From Globisporangium splendens (Eukaryota > Oomycota > Peronosporomycetes > Pythiales > Pythiaceae), in NCBI GenBank assembly GCA_006386115.1, contig VFIW01000195.1, positions 1 through 11,130 on the forward strand: 11,130 bases of DNA. Direction: 5' to 3'. Below are positions 1 through 8,064 of this stretch, one piece after another. Each line of letters opens with the position of its first letter. Position 1 is the first letter of the stretch. A program made the position numbers and the translations under genes. The notes under the pieces are model-generated. The model was not told where the DNA came from, searched no databases, and saw only the letters and a list, made by a program, of their open reading frames with translations.

Positions 1-1550
1 GGGGTGCCAGTTAAATCCGTTCCAATGGCCGGAAGACACCGAGTCGGATGTGGAGGCAACTGGAACCGACATCGTCGACACAGGCGCCGACGCGGACGCA
101 CACTTGCGTGTCTTGATATTTTATGACATCGCACCAGATTCAGTAGCAGCGCAATGCGGTATCCAGAATGGCGACTTGCTGATGCACTGCGACGAGCTCG
201 GCGACAAAATAACGGATTTTGCAGCTGTCTCACGATACCTGGAAACATGCTCAGCAACGCTTGGGCCCTTGATCTCATCGGTGTTGCCTAGAACGAACAG
301 CGCTAAGTATCAACTGAATTTGTGCTGCCTGCGTCATCCTCTCAATCGGAGCTCCTGGGCTGCTCTCTGCCAACTTTTGCGCGTATTTACTACGGACGAG
401 TCCTACGCACCCCATCACTCGTCTTCAATCGTCCTCGTTGTTGCCCAGTTTCTGGCTTGCTATTACACGCACGCTGGCTACGTCCATACACGCCTCGGCA
501 CTACAGGGCCAGGTCCATTGCCTTGAAGCCCTTTACCAAGCATCTCATCACGATGTTCGGCGATGCGGACGATGCATCGCCACACTACAACATAATGGCG
601 GTCGGAGTGGTGGCGACATATGGACGCTCGCCGCTGTCTACGCTGTGCTTTGCAATCAATTCACGTATGTTCCAGTTTTGTGCTCTACAACTTTTGTATG
701 CGTAACGACCGCAATCTTTGATCCATTATCAGGCAGGATTGTATGGAGATGCGCCGCTCCCACGCTGCAACGTCAAGTGGATGCCATCGACACCGGGTTG
801 TTGCTGCTCGAGTCCAAGTACATCCACGTGGATACGTCCAATCACGCACGATGTTGCGTGCGTCCACGTTGCGCCAATCTGTCGATGCTGCAGCTGCTGG
901 GAGAGCCGTTCCACGCGTATCTCCTCGTCACGGACAGCGACGGTCGCATGCCTTTGGTCCCCTGCGTGTCTCCGGAATGAATCGAGAGCGTCGCATACTT
1001 GGTGTGCCAAGCTCCCGATTTCGTCGACTATGGTGATTCGAGCGGAAACACCGCCGCGGCATCTCACACACGGCTTGGATAGGTTAACGTTGACGTGCTC
1101 CACGTGCCTGCTCCAGTACGTTTCCGTCCCATCGCGCTGTTTGTCGAAGAACCATATGGCGCAAACGCTCTGGAGCATTCCGCGATCGCACGCGGATCAT
1201 ACGAATGTGCGAAACATTTGGCAACAGCGCATGGATGGAGTGACGTCGACAACCGGATGAGCGCGGTTTGACGAAACCATCCACTGAGGTTTCATTACAT
1301 GTCTATTCTTGCACAACAAGGTCACGAGCGCACGACCGCAGGGGACCAGCAAGCGACATTCATCGTCTTGCGCTCAAAGACCAACCTGTTTGCTCTGTTG
1401 GTTGCTTGCAACCTCGTCCTCGCCATCGTGTTTCGCGTCAAAAGGTAAGTCATGCCAATTTTCCTCCCTCATCAACGCAGCGACGAGGTGTACGGGTCCC
1501 GTAGCAGCACGAGCAGCTCCAATGGCACAGAGACGGCTTATGAAGTATAG
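1..1550 (+). pseudogene. Broken gene, left end outside window: PDZ-like segment, soluble region, C-terminal membrane segment
   Basis: I do not recognise the whole protein. The first piece is open from the left edge to 526. Around 128-181 it reads IAPDSVAAQCGIQNGDLL, which resembles the core of a PDZ domain (small residues, then G-x-x-x-GD). A second piece lies in another frame at about 535-705 (includes ITMFGDADDASPHYNIMAV). A third frame runs from about 710 through 1444, interrupted by TGA at 978-980, TAG at 1080-1082 and TGA at 1269-1271. It contains protein-like stretches such as MLQLLGEPFHAYLLVTDSD and ALFVEEPYGANALEHSAIA, then one hydrophobic segment (NLFALLVACNLVLAIVF) at about 1392-1433. 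After an apparent intron the frame ends in a Ser/Thr-rich tail at TAG 1548-1550. This suggests a protein with a large soluble part and a short tail after a single membrane helix. Whether the PDZ piece and the membrane piece belong to one gene is inferred from strand and adjacency. At least two frame changes and three stops point to a pseudogene or to sequence errors. Confidence 0.45.
1445..1480 (+). other. Candidate 36-bp spliceosomal intron
   Basis: The segment starts with GTAAGT, a strong 5' splice site preceded by AAAAG, and ends with ACGCAG after a pyrimidine-rich tract (TTTTCCTCCCTC). CTCAT within it could serve as a branch site. Removing it joins AG to C and gives a serine codon followed by DEVYGSRSSTSSSNG in the same frame up to TAG 1548. 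Unspliced reading meets TAA at 1446-1448. At 36 bases it is shorter than usual for oomycetes, so a deletion inside an older intron is possible. Confidence 0.4.
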
Positions 1551-1802
1551 CTCTATCGATCTATCGTCCGTCGAGTCCGGTTTGAGCAGAGTTTCGACAA
1601 CTCGATGACTTGAGATGCTGATAGCGCTCGTGCCACTAGTAAGAGAACCTGCGGATAGGATACCGGCAGCAGGAACTTGACTGGCGACGCACGGATTCCT
1701 ATCAGCTTTTGAACAACGGAATGCTGAAGGCAACACGGTCATGATATAGTCGAAGAAGCCCGCAGCAGGAACACCGCGTCCCAGCCCTGGCGGTGCCATC
1801 TC

Positions 1803-2800
1803 GTGATCCTTGCAAAAGAGATCGAATCGCTTCGCGCGGCGCGCTTCGACTACATATTAATCAGGAATCCGCGCATCCGACGCTTAAAGTCGACGTTTGA
1901 GACGCTTCGGCGCGATCTCGAATTGATGCCAAAATGCAGCACCGAACTTGCTGCAGAATTTTCGGCAAGGAACTCGATGTCGCTCTCGCAACCTGTGCGA
2001 CTACTGCAAATTGAGCAGGCCACGCCGCTCCAGAACCTGACCGTGACCACTCTCGAGCGCCTGAACGTCGCCTCGAATAAGTGGAATCCTTGTTTGAAGC
2101 CACGCATTCGCGGCGCAGATCCATGATCTCCTCTGGTCGGGAATGCACTCGGCGACGCAGGAAACTGAACGAGAGCATTCATTCATGCAGACCGACTTGA
2201 TTAAGCAGGAAGAAGTTCGCGCGAAGGACGTGAGCGACACCATGGACCTCCTCAAGAAAACAGCGAATACGCTTGAGCGCGACACGCGAGCGCACGAAAC
2301 CACAATAGGTGACCACGACAAGGGCATCGCGCAGACATTTGAGTTGCTGGCACAAACGGACGCGAAGCTGGCAGCTCAGGAAGTGGCAACGGCTGGCCAT
2401 CTCACACAGCTCACAACGCAAATCGAGCACATTGAGAGCCGTTTAAATACGACGCACCAACGCCACGACGCGTTCACGCACGAGGTCGACCGATTCAAAG
2501 TCTTGATCTTCTGGTTCAATTCTTGGAAAATCGACTCGATTTGCACACAAGCTTCTGGTGGCTGCAATTTCGCCAGTCGGTGAGGTATGACAACGCCCTT
2601 GAACCTTGGAAAGTCGCCAACAGGAGGCTCTTGTGCTGAGGCGTAATGCCCTTGTTCCACGCCACAATGCGGATGGATTCGACGCCTTCACTGCCAGTCT
2701 TGAGCTTCGTTCACAAAACCACGGGATGCCGCCATTTGCAGAGATTCATGCCAAATGCAAGAACCAAGCGTTGCAGCCGTCGAGTTCTTTCGATCAAGGT
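1803..2800 (+). pseudogene. Broken gene for a coiled-coil protein
   Basis: Protein-like sequence runs through three frames. The first, 1803 to about 2085, has charged helical stretches (KSTFETLRRDLELM; VTTLERLNVASNKW). The second, about 2098-2500, is the clearest: it is rich in Glu, Asp, Lys, Gln and Thr, with regularly spaced Leu/Ile (IKQEEVRAKDVSDTMDLLKK; LTQLTTQIEHIESRLNTTHQ), typical of a long coiled coil. From 2499 a third frame continues (LDLLVQFLENRLDL) to a TGA at 2637-2639. A further open piece in yet another frame extends to about 2800 (FDAFTASLELRSQNHGM). No catalytic motif is visible. Scaffold, tether or cytoskeletal roles are common for such proteins, but nothing here selects one. 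The real start is uncertain, because the stretch 1551-1802 has stops in all + frames. It converges on the minus-strand gene that ends at 2851. Confidence 0.5.
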
Positions 2801-2850
2801 TCTGTTACATACATACAAAAGCAAACACATACAGAAGACGGTATGCAAAA

Positions 2851-3579
2851 TCACACATTTCTTCTATTCCTATCGTGGCCGGGGTTTCTCTGTTTACGCA
2901 GGGCGCTGAACTGGTACACAAGTTGCAATCGTTCAAAGGAGCAGCTCGTGGCGCGCTTGTCGAGTCACCTTCTCGGCGTCGTCTCCACGGTAACCGTTCT
3001 CTTCCGTTTGCTGGCTGCTGGCTGAGTGCCATTAGATGGTCAAACGCGCTCTGCACCGCATGCTGATGCAATTGACTTGATCCACCATCCCCACTGCGCA
3101 CGCCTCCTCGCCAGCACCCAAGGTCTCGACGGAGGCGCACTACGCCTTGCGCGCACTGAGCAACCGAATTAACACAAGACCCACCAGTTCCGCACCATCC
3201 CTTGGGTCCGTGCTCTCCACATACAAGTACACCGACCTGAGTGCTCCGCGCACGACGCTCCAAACCGGTAACTGGAGCGCAGCGGCCGTATTGCGAATCC
3301 GTGGTCAAATCGCTTCCTGCAGCGTGTCCTCCTTGCCGAACTCAATGCCGTCGCGAATGCCGGTCTGTCGATGACGCCATATGTTGTTTAGTAGCCATAC
3401 ACGATGACTAGAGCACCAGAAGGCGAATAAAGGACCGAGACAAAATCGCACGTCTTCCCGCTTCGCTCGAGCGCCGCCATCTCCTGCGTCTAGGTCATCG
3501 TCGCGATTCTCTCGCCCTCGGCCTCAGTAAATCGCCAAGCCGTCTCGATAGTCGTCGTCTGGGCCATGGAGTTGTTCAT
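2851..3579 (-). pseudogene. Broken gene of unknown family, about 240 codons
   Basis: The proposed start is ATG at 3579-3577, reading MNNSMAQTTTIETAWRFTEA. It is chosen because an oomycete-type initiator lies 6 to 26 bases upstream. The first frame continues past a TAG (ATGACC then TAG) with MAALERSGKTCDFVSVLYSP and SGALVIVYGY, then meets TAA. A second frame gives GIRDGIEFGKEDTLQEAI and ALQLPVWSVVRGALRSVYLY followed by ESTDPRDGAELVGLVLIRLL, with another TAG after SARKA. The C-terminal part again changes frame (TEENGYRGDDAEKVTRQARH, then ERLQLVYQFSALRKQRNPG) and stops at TGA 2853-2851. The length, the promoter and the persistent protein-like composition make a real former gene likely. I recognise no domain, signal peptide or membrane helix. 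An open frame on the same strand at 2805-3308 mixes pieces of these frames and is not the gene as such. Confidence 0.5.
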
Positions 3580-3584
3580 TTTAA

Positions 3585-3605
3585 GACACAAAACTGGGAA
3601 TGAGG
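3585..3605 (-). promoter_or_regulatory. Oomycete-type initiator of the minus-strand gene
   Basis: Read on the minus strand, this is CCTCATTCCCAGTTTTGTGT. It fits the oomycete core promoter: an initiator CTCATTYY with a T-rich flanking element a few bases downstream (AGTTTTG). It ends about six bases before the ATG at 3579, giving a very short 5' leader, as is common in oomycetes. The match is by eye, with no scoring. Confidence 0.5.
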
Positions 3606-3636
3606 CTGGTGGAGTCCGAACAGCAGGCCATTGGAT

Positions 3637-3655
3637 CTCATTTCCATTTTCCGCC
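3637..3655 (+). promoter_or_regulatory. Oomycete-type initiator, plus strand
   Basis: The sequence CTCATTTCCATTTTCCGCC closely matches the oomycete initiator plus flanking promoter region on the plus strand. Weaker CTCATTTT copies follow at 3671-3690 and 3725-3744, and CCTCATTCCAG at about 3793. Together with the minus-strand initiator at 3585-3605 this forms a divergent arrangement. I cannot identify the plus-strand gene it would serve: ATGs at 3784, 3837, 3857 and 3885 open only short or doubtful frames. Confidence 0.4.
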
Positions 3656-3744
3656 AATCAGTAACACCTAACTCATTTTAATGCAATAATCGAAGGAATC
3701 TAACTGTTTTTTACTTCAATTGTGCCTCATTTTCGCGCCAATTG

Positions 3745-4056
3745 TCGCGTACAATAAACATATTTACCTTATCAAGGAGCTAAATGAAATCATTCCTCAT
3801 TCCAGTACATTGCCATAATTTCGAACTCAGGTTCTTATGCTGATACCGCAGGTCCATGGAAAAAAACAAAAAAAAAAAACATCCATGTACTCGACGTACA
3901 CAGCCCCATTCTGCGGGCGATCGAGTTGCGGCGGCGCGTCGCGCGACGCTCAAACTCCACCAGACGCTGGCGACGATTCCCCTAGAGTGACGCATGACAT
4001 CGAGCGAGCGCTGAGAGCGGCACGGCGTTCACGTGCTGTTGGGATCGAGAATCGAT
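3745..4056. other. Stretch with A-tracts and no resolvable gene
   Basis: It holds two adenine runs, A7 at 3860-3866 and A12 at 3868-3879, separated by one C. Short open frames exist on both strands but none has a recognisable motif. A long plus-strand frame that starts at 3837 runs antisense through the acidic membrane protein gene, and its His/Gln/Arg-rich composition is what the complement of a Asp/Glu/Ser-rich gene would give. I therefore do not call it. Confidence 0.4.
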
Positions 4057-4689
4057 TCATCGTGCCAGCGGGACGGCTGCAACAGCAAACGCTGCCCATT
4101 CACCGGTCTCTGCTCGCAGTGGCGCCAATGCGTGTGCAGCGCCAGCAGCGATGTCACTTTTGTGCGGTGTCGTTGACTCTTGCAGCGGGTGGGCATCTAT
4201 TTTTGCAGCAGCTTCCAAGTCGTCGCTGTGCACATCACCAGCAGTATCTTGTTCGCTCCGAGGCACGACGACTACCCATTCATCACCAACTTCATCTTCT
4301 TCATACTGCGCTTCGCCGTCATCACCGGTCCACATGCCTGAACTTGACGCATCAAACACGATGTCGATATCGATTTCTGCGGCCATATCGAGCTAATTCA
4401 GTGCAGAGTCTACTTCCTGTGTGAGCTCGTCCAGCACTTGCTCAATGCTCTGTTCTCGTTCGTCCTGCATGAGGCCATCATCGTGTCCAGCAGAGGAGGA
4501 CGATGACGATGATGACGACGAGATCAAATCGATCGCACTGCCGCTGGACACGAGAGCAGCGAGCATGAGCAACAGGAACGTTTGAAGCGCGGTCATCAGG
4601 GTGATTGAGCAAGCGGATCCGACCAAATGTGCGACGAAGATGATCGGTGGCATTGTGTTTCTGTGAATAGTCTCATTGTGGCTTTTCAA
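4057..4689 (-). pseudogene. Small membrane protein with acidic tail and ATG8-interacting-like motif; one internal TAG
   Basis: A single frame runs on the minus strand from ATG 4689 (or 4653) to the stop ending at 4057, about 210 codons, interrupted by one TAG at 4395-4393. The N-terminal half has a long hydrophobic region from about residue 14 to 50 (IIFVAHLVGSACSITL, then TFLLLMLAALV), enough for one or two membrane passes. It is followed by a run of ten serines and an acidic helix-like part (EREQSIEQVLDELTQEVD). After the TAG, the frame continues with an acidic region that includes EEDEVGDEWVVVV at about 4302-4264. D-E-W-V-V-V preceded by acidic residues fits the LC3/ATG8-interacting motif (aromatic-x-x-aliphatic). 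A membrane anchor plus a cytosolic motif of this kind is the plan of selective autophagy receptors such as the FAM134/RETREG family, but a full reticulon-type domain is not visible, so the function is inference. The TAG could be a mutation, an error or a read-through codon. Confidence 0.45.
4497..4526 (-). repeat. Ser-encoding GAN/GAC-type triplet tract
   Basis: On the plus strand this is a run of GAC/GAT/GAG triplets. Read on the minus strand it is a run of TCN codons encoding ten consecutive serines in the membrane protein gene. Varied codons suggest an older repeat rather than a fresh expansion. Confidence 0.6.
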
Positions 4690-5168
4690 GATCGCAGTAT
4701 GCTGTATGGACGAAACATCCTTGTTTACAGGTAGAACTGGGTATATTCCTGTTATACTTCATTACTCATTTATACAGGAAATCGATTTTCTCCCTTTCTG
4801 TCGGCGTCTGTGGCCAGAAATCCAACGAATCAAGTGACCTGATGAAGACACTGGTGCACTTGCATGATACTTAGGTTCCTTCTCCCAGCCAAGCCAATCG
4901 TGGCCGTGCTGTGGGGCGAAATGCATGGCAGTTCAGCTGTCGCCGCACTTTCGAGCTCAAGCACACTCCTAAATTTCCACGTCCAGCTGGCGTGAACACT
5001 TTCCCAAGTCTCAATTTGTAAGACAGATCTCTCTTCGAGTGAGAGAACACAGCGCCGTGCTGTTGCAGGCATTTGGAGTTCATTAGGCATATGCGGAGGT
5101 TGCTTCTATCCTTTGAGCTGATAAAAATAGCGAGAAAATGCTGTCATGATGTGCCACAACACGCTTCT
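4690..5168. other. Unassigned stretch between two minus-strand genes
   Basis: Two minus-strand frames are open and overlap here: 5083-4871 (includes KVFTPAGRGNLGVCLSSKVR) and 5090-4830 (includes LQIETWESVHASWTWKFRSV). Plus-strand frames also give plausible text. They cannot all be coding and none has a motif I recognise. Either minus frame could be a remnant of a separate gene or an upstream part of the membrane protein that starts at 4689. The AT-rich part 4690-4800 has no obvious initiator on the minus strand. Confidence 0.3.
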
Positions 5169-6166
5169 CTACGGGATGATCTTGCTCAAATCGAGCTTGA
5201 CGGAGACTCGCTTCACGCATCGCATGACGCTCACAACGAACACGAGAAACGACAGCAGGATGATCGCGATCATGGTGTATCGTGAGGACAACTCCTGTTC
5301 GTGCTTGTTGCGCTCGTTGATGTCGATGCTGTCGTTTTCGAGTTCCTCGGTCGACATCACTGGATCATAGTGCAACGAATCGTGGAAATACGGGAATGAC
5401 ATCTGGAATGTGATGCCAACCAAAGCCGAGACAGGTTGCCAGCAGCTCGGGTGACTGGTGTCGGCTCCAGAGCTCTAGGCTCTAAAGCAACGAGTCCATT
5501 GAGGTCCGAGAGCGCGAAGTTGAGCACGAGCGAGTCGGTTGGGGACACAAACTACCACTTTGTGATGTTGACCGAGAACTTGAGCGAACCGCTGGGCACA
5601 TGAATGAGTTGCCCGCCAGCGTGTTTGTGTAAAATGCCACTGACCCAGCATCTGGCTCGGCTCAGCTCCAGTTTGGATTTCGACGCGCTCGTCTGTGTGA
5701 CGCCAACATCAAGAATAAGAAAGGACCCAGGGTGCATTCAGATCCACAAAGTGCTGCGTGGATACTCACTTGGCAGTGCTTCCAGCCTCGTATGGAGCTT
5801 CGGCTTACAAGCAGCGATCTAGCAATTGGTCAGCTCTCCGTAATCACGTGGTATGACTCAGCGTACGATTCCAAGCCGGAGAGAGTAGCACATTATTTAC
5901 CCACGACAGCGTTGGTTGATGACCATTCCAACCGTTGATCCTTGTACACCGCGATGACGGACAACTCGGAACCAAACCAGCTAGCAAAGTGCATCTACTG
6001 GTTGCACCTCGCTCTCACAGCTGACAGAGTGCAGCTCCCAAAAGCCCATTTTCTATTCCATCCATATCGGCAGCAATTCTGGTTCGCTAGAGACTTGGTT
6101 GTATGCAATGGGACAAGCCAAGATGAGTGCATAGTAGTAGCAGAACAATCCCTTGACTTCGCCTAA
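5169..6166 (-). pseudogene. Broken gene for a single-pass membrane protein with an ectodomain-like region
   Basis: Four pieces follow each other on the minus strand. Near 6166-6050 a hydrophobic stretch (GLFCYYYALILACPIAYN) resembles a signal peptide, without an in-frame ATG. A second frame carries WFGSELSVIAVYKDQRLEW and LSGLESYAESYHVITES, cut by TAG 5997-5995, TAA 5895-5893 and TGA 5832-5830. A third frame, 5737-5424, reads SGSLKFSVNITKW, then TAG 5554-5552, then FVSPTDSLVLNFALSDLNGL. A last frame, 5423-5169, gives ITFQMSFPYFHDSLHYDPVM, a charged region, a transmembrane helix (YTMIAIILLSFLVFVVSVM) and a short basic tail ending at TAG 5171-5169. The plan is that of a type I membrane protein, ectodomain first and short cytosolic tail last. 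I do not recognise the family. Four in-frame stops and about three frame changes mark it as a pseudogene or very poor sequence. Confidence 0.45.
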
Positions 6167-6169
6167 TGG

Positions 6170-7545
6170 ACAACTGAGTTAACTGCTCACTACTGCAGTG
6201 CAATAAAGGAAGTCTCAACTGTGCAGCTGCAACAATGAAAACCATTCTCGACTCAAGAAAAGATAATGCCTAGATGTGAGAAAGACTTTCTGCAATTGTG
6301 ATATGCCCATACATCATTTCTATGTGTCGTGGGATCCAACGAAGTGTTTGACACCAGCAAAGAGGTTGTGGTGCCTTTGATCAGTCGAAAAAATGAACCA
6401 TAACTATCAGGTAATCTTCTTCATGTGGATCTCCCCAGGATGTGCGTTGCATGATATGTGCCAATAAGAGTCCTGTGCGTCCTACGCATTAGCAACTAAG
6501 AGAAATCTGGAGCGCTATCGCAAAGGCGCTCGTCATCGTCCGCGTCATGGAGTTTACATGTTCTCAATACAAGCAACTTCTATAAATGAACCCAGAAATG
6601 GTGAATCTATCCATCTTTCAATTTTGGTATATTCAGATTAATAATTTGGGCTTGACAAGAGGTTAAGTTCGCATGTCTCACACACTCGGTGACTGATTGC
6701 GTCGCGTAATCATGACGAGTCGTTTCGTTGTTGCACAAAGTACAGTATCCAGAGTACAGTACGTATGAAAAAATACGAAATTATTCTCTTTGGTCGTTCG
6801 CAGACCAACCATTTTGCATCGAAAGCAGCGACTCGTTCTTTTCGCCAAAGTCTTCTGCTTAACATTATCATGAGATTTTGATTTCACACTTCCAATCTGC
6901 TTGAGATGGAACATGCTTCCCGCCGCGTGTCGCAAAATGTAGACTTACCATTTTGTTGAAAATTTCATCACCTGGTTGATAATCGGATCGTGTTGCATTG
7001 CTCATCGTTTCCTTCCTGTATTTTTCCAAACTGACCACTTGTTATTTTCCAGTGATTTCCATATCTGGCTCCCCTATTGCATCATAATGTATTCTCACAT
7101 TTTGCTATTCTGGAAAATGATTCCCTATTTTGAAAAGTGTTGGAAGTTGAATACAGAGAGGGTTTGTGCCACTGGACACTGTGCAGCAGAACAATCGCTC
7201 AGCTCAGAAAAAGGCCATGATTACGACTTTTGGGTGGGATCTGCTGACGCTATATATGCTGTTTGATAGGTTTTGCTCGTTAGTCGAGATCGCAGTCAGG
7301 GTTGTTTTGGCTGTTTCTGCTTTCTCTTTCGTGACGCGAGCGCTTTTGTTGCGATGACGGCCTTTTTGCCAAGAGATTCAGTTCAATAGCATTTGCACAA
7401 GAGTATATTCTCTAGTGAGATCGCTTTTTCTCTACTCCTCTTTCGCTTGCTCTCTATAGCCCTGACGTCGCCAATGTGGACCGTTCCATACTGTCCTGCA
7501 AGGCGCTGTCGATCCCTGATTCGTCATGCAAAGTAAGATTGTTCG
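6170..7545. other. AT-rich spacer without a supportable gene
   Basis: About 1.4 kb, clearly richer in A and T than the flanks. The longest open frames (6935-6678 on minus, 6976-7266 on plus) are under 100 codons, lack motifs and fit chance. A few short plus-strand pieces near 6300-6560 (HHFYVSWDPTKCLTPAKRL; ATKRNLERYRKGARH) look protein-like and could be remnants of an old gene or transposon, but no transposase or polymerase motif is visible. I saw no terminal repeats, tRNA or other RNA gene. Confidence 0.45.
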
Positions 7546-8064
7546 GTGCTGTGGATGCTGTTTGAGGGGTGTGCGCCTTGGAACATTTTCACCACATCTG
7601 TAAGGAATTCGGTCGAAAAAAAGAAAACCCTTCTGAGCCGTTGGACAGCAAACAAAACAGACGGCAGCTCGGTGCGATCTCGAAAAAAATACATTTCCTT
7701 TCTTTTGGGCTCTTTTTTGGTTTCCCTGTTTGTATGCTCCGTATTCTTTACTTTATATATTACGCTACTTGCGCACTGGATGGTTGCTTGCAGGATAAAT
7801 TCATGCTTATGGCACTTGCAACGAGAAAAAAAGGAGATAAACGTGGATCGCAATCCACCTCTCTGCAAATCCGCTGCCGTTTCCAACACCCTCTTTACCT
7901 GTTATAAAAAGGGTTCATTTGCATTATTGTTTCTATGCAAAACTATGGCACAGAAGATCAACATGCGTTGTACCTGGTTTACACGCGGCGTAGTGCAGAT
8001 GCACGAGTTAATAAAGAAACGGTCAGCTGGCTGTTCTGACCTGCACGAAGAAGGGAAGGAATAG
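7546..8064 (+). CDS. Uncertain open frame, 172 codons
   Basis: The frame starts MLWMLFEGCAPWNIFTTS and contains one hydrophobic stretch (FLLGSFLVSLFVCSVFFTLY) at about residues 52-71. A second plus-strand frame (7569-7907) and a minus-strand frame (7889-7524) are open across the same bases, so low stop density here may simply reflect base composition. There is no recognisable domain, and no initiator motif precedes the start. A TATA-plus-initiator-like element actually lies inside the frame, at 7902-7930, which argues against it being one gene. I list it only because of its length. Confidence 0.15.
   Translation: MLWMLFEGCAPWNIFTTSVRNSVEKKKTLLSRWTANKTDGSSVRSRKKYISFLLGSFLVSLFVCSVFFTLYITLLAHWMVACRINSCLWHLQREKKEINVDRNPPLCKSAAVSNTLFTCYKKGSFALLFLCKTMAQKINMRCTWFTRGVVQMHELIKKRSAGCSDLHEEGKE
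7902..7930 (+). promoter_or_regulatory. TATA-like element followed by an initiator-like element
   Basis: TTATAAAAAGGG is followed at once by TTCATTTGCATTATT, which resembles the oomycete initiator with its A/T-rich flank. ATGs follow at 7936 and 7945, but they open frames of only 34 and 39 codons (MQNYGTEDQHALYLVYT; MAQKINMRCTWFTRG). It may be the start of a lost gene or chance in AT-rich sequence. Confidence 0.25.

Noticed and set aside
1374..1799. Minus-strand open frame of 141 codons
   Set aside because: It is antisense to the membrane segment and intron of the plus-strand gene, has no motif, and its Ala/Ser/Arg-rich composition is typical of a shadow frame.
2805..3308. Minus-strand open frame of 167 codons taken as a gene by itself
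   Set aside because: Its text is less protein-like than the other two minus frames over most of this interval, and the gene seems to pass through several frames. The proposed start at 3579 with an initiator fits better.
3837..4424. Plus-strand open frame of 195 codons
   Set aside because: Most of it is antisense to the acidic membrane protein; the His/Gln/Arg-rich text is what the complement of Asp/Glu/Ser codons gives.
4871..5083. Possible conserved protein piece (KVFTPAGRGN...)
   Set aside because: It looks protein-like, but an overlapping minus frame and a plus frame look equally so; with no motif I could not choose between them and left the stretch unassigned.
4393..5554. Reassigned UAG codon (an alternative nuclear code)
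   Set aside because: In-frame TAGs at 4393 and 5552 first suggested it, but TAA and TGA interrupt the same gene frames and frameshifts are common, so decay or error is simpler.
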